Below, one piece after another: positions 7,905 through 15,726 of a stretch of 17,892 nt of DNA. Under the pieces are notes generated by a model. That model made no database searches, had not been told where the DNA came from, and saw only the letters and a list, made by a program, of their open reading frames with translations. The stretch spans positions 1 through 17,892 of the forward strand of contig CAZOJL010000064.1 in assembly GCA_964580075.1 (NCBI GenBank), written 5' to 3'. Numbering within the stretch: position 1 is the stretch's first letter; every line of letters starts with the position of its first letter. Position numbers and translations under genes: made by a program. The DNA comes from VGWG01 sp964580075 (GTDB taxonomy: Bacteria > Verrucomicrobiota > Kiritimatiellia > RFP12 > JAAYNR01).

Positions 7905-8504
7905 ATGGCCGTCCACCTGACGCTCACCCCGGCCACACACGACGCCATCCTGCAAGACGCGACGGCGCGTCTCGTCTCGGGAGGCATTGTCGTGATCCCG
8001 ACCGATACCGTGTACGGGCTTGCGGCCCATCCCGCATGCGCCGCAAGCGTGGCCCGCCTGGGAACGATCAAGGGGCGCCCCACGGGGAAACCGATTGCGC
8101 TCCTCGCGGCCGACGCCGACGCGGTACGCCGCTCGGGAGCCGTCTTTCCTCCCACCGCAAAACGGCTCGCCGAACGTTTCTGGCCGGGCGCCCTGACGCT
8201 CGTGCTTGACTGCGGGGGCGTGTCCGAGGGGTTTCGTGTCCCGGATCACCCGTTCTGCCGCGATCTGCTCGCGGCCTGCGGCGGTCTGCTCCGGGTCACC
8301 AGCGCCAACCTCAGCGGTGCCCAACCCGCCGTCAGTGCCGCGCAGGCCCTGGCCGACATCGGCCTGGAGGCAGATCTGGTCGTGGACGACGGCCTCTCGC
8401 CCGGCGGCGTCGCCAGCAGTGTCGTGCGCGTCACCGTCGACGCCGTTTCCCTGCTCCGCGAGGGCGCCATTGCGGCTGACCTGATTTATGCCGATTGCTA
8501 TTGA
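7905..8504 (+). CDS. tsaC: L-threonylcarbamoyladenylate synthase (Sua5/YrdC/TsaC family)
   Basis: 199 residues, a single YrdC domain without the extra C-terminal Sua5 domain. It makes threonylcarbamoyl-AMP from threonine, bicarbonate and ATP, the first step of t6A37 modification of ANN-decoding tRNAs. Motifs: IPTDTVYGLA (from residue 31), KGRPTGKPIALL with the basic nucleotide-binding residues, FWPGALTLVL and VTSANLSG. The ATG lies 6 bases after the purE stop, and that stop is part of the TGAGGA ribosome binding site, so translation of the two is probably coupled. The stop codon overlaps the -35 box of the dapL promoter. Confidence 0.93.
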   Translation: MAVHLTLTPATHDAILQDATARLVSGGIVVIPTDTVYGLAAHPACAASVARLGTIKGRPTGKPIALLAADADAVRRSGAVFPPTAKRLAERFWPGALTLVLDCGGVSEGFRVPDHPFCRDLLAACGGLLRVTSANLSGAQPAVSAAQALADIGLEADLVVDDGLSPGGVASSVVRVTVDAVSLLREGAIAADLIYADCY

Positions 8505-8529
8505 CCAGCCCCGGCCGACCCGCAATAAT
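8501..8529 (+). promoter_or_regulatory. Sigma70-like promoter of dapL
   Basis: TTGACC (5 of 6 matches), a 17-base spacer, then AATAAT (5 of 6). Transcription would start near 8536. The -35 box overlaps the tsaC stop codon. It is the best promoter match I found in the window. Confidence 0.55.
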
Positions 8530-8549
8530 GTCGCCGTTACCCATTCCAT

Positions 8550-8576
8550 GAGGAGTTCGAGGAGTTCGAGGCGTTC
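8550..8576 (+). repeat. Three tandem 9-bp units in the dapL leader
   Basis: GAGGAGTTC, GAGGAGTTC, GAGGCGTTC, ending two bases before the dapL ATG. Each unit contains a GAGG Shine-Dalgarno-like core; the last is at the usual distance from the start (7 bases). An ATG at 8548 opens a 14-codon frame through the repeat that overlaps the dapL start and stops at 8592. Confidence 0.8.
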
Positions 8577-8578
8577 GC

Positions 8579-9802
8579 ATGATACTGATTAACGAGCATT
8601 ACAGAAATTTGCAGGCTTCCTATCTTTTTGCCGACATCGCCCGTCGCGTCAAGGCCTATCAGGCCGACCATCCGGACAAGCCGGTGATCCGTCTGGGGAT
8701 CGGCGACGTCACCGAACCGCTCCCCCCCGCCTGCATTGCCGCGCTGCATCAGGCGGTTGACGACATGGCATCGGCAGCCACCTTCCGCGGCTACGGACCC
8801 GAGCAGGGCTACGATTTCCTCCGCGACGCGATCAGCCGCCATGATTTTCAATCCCGCGACGCCTCCATTGCCGCTGACGAAGTGTTCGTCAGCGATGGCG
8901 CCAAGTGCGACACCGCCAATATTCAAGAGCTGTTCGGCCCCAAGATCCGAATCGCCATTCCCGACCCGGTCTACCCCGTGTATGTCGACACCAACGTCAT
9001 GGCAGGCCGCAGCGGAAAATCCGTCAGGGGGCGTTACAAGGGGCTCACCTACCTCCCCTGCACCGAGGAAAACGGGTATGTGCCGGATCTCCCCGCGGAG
9101 CCGGTTGACCTGATCTACCTCTGTTTTCCGAACAACCCGACCGGGGCCACCGCCTCCCGGGAGCAACTCGCCCGCTGGGTGCAGTACGCCCGCGAGAACC
9201 GGGCGCTGATCCTCTTTGATGCCGCCTATGAGGCCTTCATCCGCGACCCCGCGATTCCGCACAGTATTTATGAAATTCCGGGCGCGCGTGAGTGTGCCAT
9301 CGAGTTTCGCAGCTTCTCAAAAACGGCGGGGTTCACCGGCACCCGCTGCGCGTTCACCGTCGTCCCCAAGTCGGTGATGGGCTACACCAAGGCCGGTGAG
9401 GCCATCTCGCTCCACGCACTCTGGAATCGCCGGCACACGACCAAATTCAACGGCGTCTCCTACCCGGTGCAGCGCGCGGCCGAAGCGGTCTATTCGGATG
9501 ACGGCCAGGCGCAGATCCGGGCGCTCACCGATTTCTATCTGGGCAACGCCGCCATCATCCGCGAGACCCTGTCGGGGATGGGCTATTCTCTGACAGGCGG
9601 CGTCAACAGCCCTTACGTGTGGATCAAGACCGGCAAGAAGGACTCCTGGAAATTCTTCGACCGCCTGCTCAACCGCGCACAGATCGTCACCACGCCCGGA
9701 TCGGGCTTCGGCCGCTGCGGCGAAGGCTACATCCGCATCAGCGCCTTTAACAGCCGGGCCCACGTCGAAGAGGCAATGCGGCGAATCCGGAAGATCCTGT
9801 AG
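8579..9802 (+). CDS. dapL: LL-diaminopimelate aminotransferase
   Basis: 407 residues, the usual DapL length. It converts tetrahydrodipicolinate plus glutamate directly to LL-diaminopimelate with PLP, feeding lysine and peptidoglycan synthesis and bypassing the succinylase or acetylase routes. This variant is known from Chlamydiae, Verrucomicrobia and relatives, cyanobacteria, some archaea and plants. The opening MILINEHYRNLQASYLFADIA and RLGIGDVTEPLP are diagnostic. PLP residues are in PNNPTG, DAAYEAF and SFSKTAGFTGTRC (Lys248). The start has GAGG 7 bases upstream within the 9-bp repeat. It has its own promoter candidate at 8501-8529 but may also be read through from purD-purE-tsaC. It converges on the protease gene with only two bases between the stop codons. 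Confidence 0.96.
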   Translation: MILINEHYRNLQASYLFADIARRVKAYQADHPDKPVIRLGIGDVTEPLPPACIAALHQAVDDMASAATFRGYGPEQGYDFLRDAISRHDFQSRDASIAADEVFVSDGAKCDTANIQELFGPKIRIAIPDPVYPVYVDTNVMAGRSGKSVRGRYKGLTYLPCTEENGYVPDLPAEPVDLIYLCFPNNPTGATASREQLARWVQYARENRALILFDAAYEAFIRDPAIPHSIYEIPGARECAIEFRSFSKTAGFTGTRCAFTVVPKSVMGYTKAGEAISLHALWNRRHTTKFNGVSYPVQRAAEAVYSDDGQAQIRALTDFYLGNAAIIRETLSGMGYSLTGGVNSPYVWIKTGKKDSWKFFDRLLNRAQIVTTPGSGFGRCGEGYIRISAFNSRAHVEEAMRRIRKIL

Positions 9803-9804
9803 CC

Positions 9805-12209
9805 TCACTCACTCTGTACGCCGACGCGGTAGAAGCGGGATGGGCCCGGCAATGGACGGGTGTCGAGAATCTCGGTGACCCCGCCGACCTCGCCCCAGAC
9901 GTTCGAGACGAACGGGTCAAACAGGAGTGGGACGTGGAGATTCGTGCAACTCCCGACCCAGTAGCGTTTGCCGATGACGCTCTGCCACCGGACCCGAAAA
10001 CCGTCTGAGCCCGGGTCAGGCGTGGCGCCCTCCAAACGCAGGAGGGACTGCGCATTCGTCGGCACGGTGCCCGCGAACCACTCCTGCCAGGTCGTAAAGC
10101 CATCGTGGTCCGTGTCGACGAAGTCGTCCGCGCCGTTCCGCGCCAAACCATATTGATCCAGCCACGCGAGAGGGATGACGCTGACCCAAGGCCCGACCAC
10201 CTGGTCCACCCAGCCGCGATCCTCCCCCACCAGATCCAGATCCAAGCCGTCTTTCATGTAACACCAGAGGAGCGTATGCGTGCCGTTTGTCAGATACACG
10301 CTCTCCTTCAACCAGCCGGTCTCCCCCGATATCCGATCGATCAAAACCTCGTTCACATAAAATTCGAGCCAATCCCAGTTGGCCTCTGATGACACGCGCC
10401 ACCAGAACGAGATCTCGCCGGGTCCCGTCACCTGCGTCTCCATCCACGTTGTCTCGCGATGGCCGATCATGCCGCTCTGCGCGGCATCGAGGCCATCCTG
10501 CGTCACAGTCGTCTGCCCGACCCAGTCAGCCGCGCCACCTGTCGTCCACGTCAGGGACGCGTTATCCAACGCCTCCTCCAAATCCAGCGTGACAACGTCG
10601 AACCGTACACTGGCGCCGGCATGCCCCAGACCATCGTCAGCGCGCAGGACCGTGCCGGATGCGGATTGCAGCACCGTCACATCGCCGCTCCAGGCCCCGT
10701 TGACAAAATCGCCCGAGAGCGCCGGCGACATCGCGACCGGCGCAACGGCCGCCAACCGAATCGTCGGCACGCGGTTCGTCAGAGATCCGGCAGGCCACGT
10801 GCCTGTCCAGTTGAGCGGATCGGCATACTGGCTGTCCGTTTCAAAGATGAGGCAACGATTCGAGCTCACCGTCGTAACCCAGCAGAGCCCGTCGTCGGTG
10901 TAACTCGAATTATTAAAAGAGAAGTCCACCATCAGGTTGTCCGTGCCGTTGTAGAAAAAGGGCGTTGTGAACGCAAAATCAACCCATCCCGTAGCCGTGA
11001 GGGTGATGTTCGTCTGGAGGGCCACCACCCAGGAATCCCCCTCCCACACACTCCCGGCGTAGGCGCTCTGCGGGGTGTGTTTCAGGCGGATCGTCCACGC
11101 ATTCAACGTTTGACCCGGAATCTGAGTCACACGCAACGAGAGTCCGGTCAACAGCGCAGTCCCACCGACCTCGCTTTGCAGATAGATCACCTGGGTGCGG
11201 GCGTCGTGGTACCATGACGCGAAGGGAAAGTACCAGGCGCTTGTGCCGGTCACCACATCGCGCGATGACGGGTTCGAAGCGAAGGCCCCGAGCGGAACCG
11301 GCCCGGTGAAGTCATCCAGCAGGTTGCCGTGGGTGTCCTGAGCCGTGACGGTGACGCCGAACGGGGCGCCGACATATTGCGTGGACGCGATGAAGTCCCA
11401 CGCGAAGCGCCCCAGAACCCGTTCCCGAACCGTCAGCGCCACATTCCGACGTTGGACGGCCATCGACGTCAGATTGCTGAAGCTCACGCAATCGTTGAAA
11501 AACCCGGGCGCGAGTTGACCGGCCTGCAGGTTCAAGGCCACGGTCACCGGGACTCCCTGTCCGGGGGCGAGCGATCCGCCTGCCGGTGAAACCGTGATCC
11601 AGGGTTGGGCGTGAGACGCCGACCATGACAGCGTGTACGCTCCCGCATTTGTCAGCGCGTAGACGGTGTTGGACGACGTGAACGGGCCACCCGTATCCCC
11701 GCTCGACACGAGGCCATCCCCCGCCTGAATCGTCAGTGCATCCTGCAGAATGACCAAGGTCACCGGAACATTCGTGACCGGCATGAAATGATCATTGCTG
11801 GCGACTCGGATCACCCCCTGATACGTGCCGGCAGGCAAGGTTCCCGCATCCAGGGTCACCGTGATATCTGTGGAGGCGCCGGGTACGATATCCGACACTG
11901 AAACAGGATCAACCCGCAGCCAGCCGGGAGCCGCCGCGACAGCCGCTCCAAGCCGCATCAGGCCGCCCGCGACACATAATCCGGGCAACGATGCATCGGC
12001 GGAGGAGATCAACGCATCCTTGATCTGCTGCGCGGAGTACCCGCTGTTGATCGACCAGAGCAGCGCGCAGGCCCCCGAAACATGAGGCGTGGCCATCGAC
12101 GTGCCGTTCATTGAAATATACCCGCCGCCGCGCTTGCAACTGAGAATGCCCGATCCGGGAGCCGCCACATCCACAGACTGCTGCCCAAAATTGGAAAATA
12201 CGGACATCT
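9805..12209 (-). CDS. Giant secreted subtilisin-like protease, C-terminal part (one gene with 12310-15140, split by the assembly gap)
   Basis: This is the second part of one protein. Collapsing the gap and one copy of the duplicated 55 bp rejoins it in frame with the upstream part, giving 1741 residues from the GTG at 15185. It starts inside the second S8 domain and contains that domain's catalytic Ser978 in NGTSMATPHVSG (codon 12097-12099). Using full-length numbers, there follow beta-sandwich domains: about 1037-1096, and a BACON-like one at about 1100-1203 (PWITVSPAGGSLAPGQ); a filamin-like segment (VGAPFGVTVTAQDTHGN); a jelly-roll-like region to about 1430; and a module with WRVSSEANWDWLEFYVN and WVDQVV (about 1490-1615). 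Near the end is an EF-hand-like stretch, DTDHDGFTTWQEWFAGT, then a last module ending RFYRVGVQSE. Such tails are common on secreted PVC-group proteins. They may serve binding or surface attachment, but this is inference. The stop is two bases from the dapL stop. Confidence 0.85.
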
Positions 12210-12364
12210 NNNNNNNNNNNNNNNNNNNNNNNNNNNNNNNNNNNNNNNNNNNNNNNNNNNNNNNNNNNNNNNNNNNNNNNNNNNNNNNNNNNNNNNNNNN
12301 NNNNNNNNNCCGGGAGCCGCCACATCCACAGACTGCTGCCCAAAATTGGAAAATACGGACATCT
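12155..12364. other. Scaffold gap: 100 N between two exact copies of a 55-bp sequence
   Basis: Bases 12155-12209 and 12310-12364 are identical over 55 bases, separated by exactly 100 N (12210-12309). This is the signature of two contigs that end on the same k-mer and were joined with a placeholder gap. Removing one copy and the N run (155 bases) makes the flanking protease frames continuous: the 5381-base span from 9805 to 15185 becomes 5226 bases, exactly 1742 codons. There is probably no missing sequence and no frameshift. Confidence 0.9.
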
Positions 12365-15140
12365 CACCCGTCCGGGTCACCGACATCACCGAGATGATAG
12401 CGTCGGATGTGTAGCTGGCCGGGTAGGCGGGATCCGCGTCGTTATCGTTGCTATAGTCATTCCCGGCAGCCGCCACGAAAAGCACCCCGGCGGCGCCCGC
12501 CGCGTCGATCGCGTCCTTGAGCGGCTGCTCGTAGGGTCCGCCGCCCCACGAGCCGTTCAGGACGCGCGCGCCGTTCGCCACCGCATACTGGATGCAGGTG
12601 ATCGCGTCGTCCGTGTAACCCTCGCCGGCGGCCGACAAGAACTTCAACGCCATCAGCTTGACATTCCAACAGACGCCCGCCACGCCGACTCCATTGTTGC
12701 CGACTGCACCGATTGTTCCCGCGACATGCGTGCCGTGGTCATGGTCGTCCTTCGGATCCGGGTCCCCGTTGAAAAAGTCGTACCCGTAGACGTCGTCAAC
12801 ATAGCCGTTGCCGTCGTCGTCAATCGTGTTGCCTGGGATTTCGCCGGGATTCCGCCACATATTGGCGGCGAGGTCTGCGTGCGCATAGTCGATGCCGGTA
12901 TCGATGACCGCGACGATCACGGCTTCGCCGCCCACGGATGCGTCCCACGCCTCCGGCGCATCGATATCCACATTCGGCGTGCCACCCGTCTGTCCCGTGT
13001 TGTGCAACCCCCACAAGCTGGAATACAACGGATCGTCGGGCGTGCGCAGGAGCTTCTGGCGATAGTTGGGCTGGGCGTAACGAATCCCCGGTGTCTGGTT
13101 CAGACGGGTCAGCGCCGTCTGCATTCCCATGTTTTCGGGAAGCGTCACGACCGTCAACCCCGGAACCAGCTTGAATTCCCGCTTCACCGTGCCGCCCCCA
13201 ACCGCCTCGAGCGCCTGGGATCGTTGCGCCCCGGTCGAGACGGCGGCATCGAACCGCACCAGCAGTTCCCCGCTGCGGTATTCGGCATCCTTCGCCAGTT
13301 GTGTGAAATCATGCGCCGATGTCTCCAGCACGGCCGCAGGAGCAATCGCACGTGACGTCTCCGACGCGCTGAGGGAAAACTGGAGGTTCGTATTCGCGCC
13401 GGACGCATTGGAAACCTGCAACACACGCTCGGTCCTCTGCCCCAGGCTCGCGTTGACCATGATCGCGGCCGGCGAGATCTGAAGACGCGGCGTGATATTG
13501 CCCACGAGCGACACCGAGGAATAACGGGGGGCTGAATAGACCCCGTTGCCGTAGTTCGCCCAGACGGAATAGTAGACGCTGCCGGAAACGGTCACGCCTC
13601 CCTGCGTGAAACTCTCGGCGGTGCCCGCATAGACGGCGTCACCGTCATCCCAGCGCGCCGGATAATCACTTGAACTGCAGCGGACCACAACCTGTTGGAA
13701 GCCCGGTACGTCGGGGTTGCTCCAGGAGAGAATCGCCTGCGATGGATCCTCACCGACCGTGGCGCTGAAATTTCCGACGGGGTCGCTTCCGGCCGGCAAA
13801 TTAGCCAGGCGATAGGCTTCCCCGACATGGAGACGCCCCCCGGTGACGGTATATCCGGCCCACGCCGCACGTGGCCGGGCGCCCTCCAACAACCAGGCTT
13901 TCAGCTCAACCCAAGGCGTGCCCGGGTGATTGGCCAGAAGCAACGCCGCCGTTCCGCTGACGTGCGGCGCGGCCATGGAGGTGCCATTCGCCCACGCATA
14001 ACCATTAGAAAGGTACGTGCTCAGGATGTCCTGACCGGGGGCGGCGAGATCGACACGCGTGACGCCATAACAACTGAATGACGATCGCGCGTCATTGTGG
14101 TCGCTGGACGCCACAGCCACGATGGTGTCACAATCATAGCTGGCGGGATAGAAGGGCGTCTGATCGGTGTCGGTTCCGGCGTTCCCGGCTGCGGCAACGA
14201 AGATGTGTCCGGCCGCGCCTGCGGTGGCAATCGCGTCCCGCAGTGCCTGTGAATAGCCGCCGCCCCCCCAGGAATTATTGGAGATACGAACCCCTTTTGC
14301 GACGGCATACTCGATCGCCGCAACGGCATCGGCCGTCCAACCGTCACCTGCGTCATCCAGGAACTTCAGCGCCATCAGTTTCACGCGCCAGTTCACTCCG
14401 GCCACGCCGACGCCGTTGTTGCCCACGCCTCCGATCGTCCCGGCGACATGCGTGCCATGCCAGAACCCATCCATCGGGTCGCCACTGGTGGGGGTGCCAT
14501 CACCGTCCGTCCATCGGGCGCCATGCACATCGCCGAAGGTCGGTGCCGTGTTGGACCAGATATTGAGTTTTAGATCGGGATGGGTGTAGTCGATCCCCGA
14601 ATCAATGACCGCGACAACCACAGCCGCAGATCCGGTGGTGGATGACCACACATCGGTCACCGCAATATCCGCCCCCGCCGTGCCGCCAGACTGGCCGGTA
14701 TTGCGCAACGCCCACTGATCGCCGAACCAGGTGTCATTCGGGATTGACGCGATTCTGATTCGATAATTGGGCTCGGCGTAGGCCACATCGGGACGTTTCT
14801 TGTACGCGTTGATCAGATCCGCCCGTTTGGCTCCCGGGGGGATCCGCACCACATCGACTGGAATACGACTAAACCGGTGCAGGCAACTGGCTCCCAGCGC
14901 CGCGTGCGCCTGCTCCCGGTTTGAGGTCGCGCTTACGGAAGAACGGAATCCGACCAGGATCGTATTCGGATGGGCATCCCCATCCGGGTCTGGCTTCGTC
15001 CCCGAGGGGCGACCGGAGCCGATTTGCGCACGGGCTGCGCCTGTCAATCCGGCAACCAGCAGCAGCGTAACCGCACACACCCGTGGCGCTATTCCACGAT
15101 GGATCTGATTCCACGCTCGCGCTGTCCGATCATTTATCAT
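12310..15140 (-). CDS. Giant secreted subtilisin-like protease, N-terminal part with the first S8 module and most of the second (one gene with 9805-12209)
   Basis: Numbering is from the GTG at 15185. I prefer the ATG at 15140 (residue 16) because it gives a normal signal peptide (hydrophobic VCAVTLLLVAGLTG, cleavage after ARA). An ATG at 15167 and the GTG are possible; none has a strong ribosome binding site. Order: propeptide 1 (about 72-145, NTILVGF to VAYAEPNYR); S8 domain 1 with Asp195, His243, Asn335 and Ser403 (DSGIDYTHPDL, HGTHVAGT, AAAGN, NGTSMAAPHVSG); a fibronectin-III-like domain (470-562); a short beta-rich linker; propeptide 2 (about 637-711, GELLVRFD to RYAQPNYR); and S8 domain 2 with Asp762, His817 and Asn909, its Ser lying beyond the gap. 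Both triads are complete, so both should be active endopeptidases after export by Sec. Two propeptide-protease units in one chain is unusual. The gene is probably monocistronic, from the candidate promoter at 15230-15259. Confidence 0.88.
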
Positions 15141-15229
15141 AAAGCATCCGGGGATGGCGTCCGGCATCTGTCTCGTGGCCGTCACACGAAAGCGGATGGT
15201 TTCAGGAAACTCCTGGTACCCGCATGTGA

Positions 15230-15259
15230 ATTATCTCATATTCCGAGGCGGCGCGTCCA
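15230..15259 (-). promoter_or_regulatory. Promoter candidate for the double protease gene
   Basis: On the minus strand: TGGACG (4 of 6), an 18-base spacer, then GATAAT (5 of 6). It lies about 90 bases upstream of the preferred start. Confidence 0.35.
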
Positions 15260-15292
15260 TGAAATAGCAGGACAAACGCATCTCCTTCGACC

Positions 15293-15326
15293 CTCATTTC
15301 TCTCTTTTCTCTCATTTCTCTCTTTT
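15293..15326. repeat. Direct repeat of a 16-bp pyrimidine-rich unit, period 18
   Basis: CTCATTTCTCTCTTTT occurs at 15293-15308 and, identically, at 15311-15326, separated by CT. It lies upstream of the protease promoter candidate. Confidence 0.8.
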
Positions 15327-15382
15327 TTGCTTCTCCTGGCACCTGTTGTTGTCTAAAAGGCCGGATCCGGGGCTGGCGTGAT

Positions 15383-15480
15383 CTGGAGTGCGGTGGCAAG
15401 CGCAGCGCGACACCGCTTTTTAAAGGGCAGCCCCTCTAAAAGCGGCGTCGCGCGGGATACCGCTTGCCGCCGCACTCCAG
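15383..15480. repeat. Long imperfect palindrome, REP/MITE-like element
   Basis: The left arm (15383-15421, starting CTGGAGTGCGG) and right arm (15438-15480, ending CCGCACTCCAG) are inverted copies. They agree over about 35 positions with two substitutions and one asymmetric internal bulge (CA against a 7-base segment). The loop is 15422-15437. Each arm carries GGCAAGCG, GCGCGAC and CCGCTTTT blocks. It is too long and lacks the layout for a simple rho-independent terminator. It looks like a dispersed palindromic element of the kind moved by RAYT transposases. Confidence 0.7.
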
Positions 15481-15596
15481 AAATCCTGCGCCACGCGCCA
15501 AGCTGGAGGGCAAGCCCTGATCCAGAGTCTGAAAAACATAAGAATTTAGATGCGTTCGCCCTGAATCCGGGGGCAATTCTCAATATGGAGATGTAA

Positions 15597-15692
15597 CCAT
15601 CGGCGTCGGGGTCGGTATCGGAATCGGGGTCGAATTTCCGTTGGTTTTATCGATACCGATACCGACCCCGACCCCGACGCCGACGCCGATGG
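15597..15692. repeat. Graded hexamer repeat forming a 13+12-bp hairpin downstream of tonB
   Basis: The right side reads CGATAC twice, CGACCC twice, CGACGC twice, then CGATGG (15651-15692). The left side (15597-15621) is the inverted series. CCATCGGCGTCGG (15597-15609) pairs with 15680-15692 and GGTCGGTATCGG (15610-15621) pairs with 15656-15667. Two extra hexamers bulge out at 15668-15679 and the loop is 15622-15655. It lies 35 bases past the tonB stop and could end that transcript, although no T-run follows on the minus strand. Confidence 0.8.
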
Positions 15693-15726
15693 TCCCCTCT
15701 CCAAAAATAGAATTGCTGGCGCCCCG

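Larger units (their letters stand above)
15186..15726. other. Repeat-rich gene-free spacer between tonB and the protease gene
   Basis: No convincing gene; open frames here are short and cross the palindromes. From the protease side it holds a promoter candidate (15230-15259), an 18-bp-period pyrimidine repeat (15293-15326), a long imperfect palindrome (15383-15480), a small palindrome AGGGCAAGCCCT (15507-15518) and a hexamer hairpin (15597-15692). Confidence 0.7.

Noticed and set aside
7344..8549. Open frame of 401 codons on the minus strand
   Set aside because: It lies antisense across purE and tsaC, has shadow-like composition and shows no domain.
10459..11217. Plus-strand open frame antisense to the protease
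   Set aside because: Shadow of the protease gene; no ribosome binding site or domain.
12155..12364. Protease gene read as two genes or a frameshifted pseudogene
   Set aside because: The exact 55-bp duplication and the perfect frame after collapse explain it as a contig overlap.
15507..15518. AGGGCAAGCCCT as a rho-independent terminator
   Set aside because: The stem is only 5 bp and is not followed by a T-run on either strand; it is probably part of the palindromic element region.
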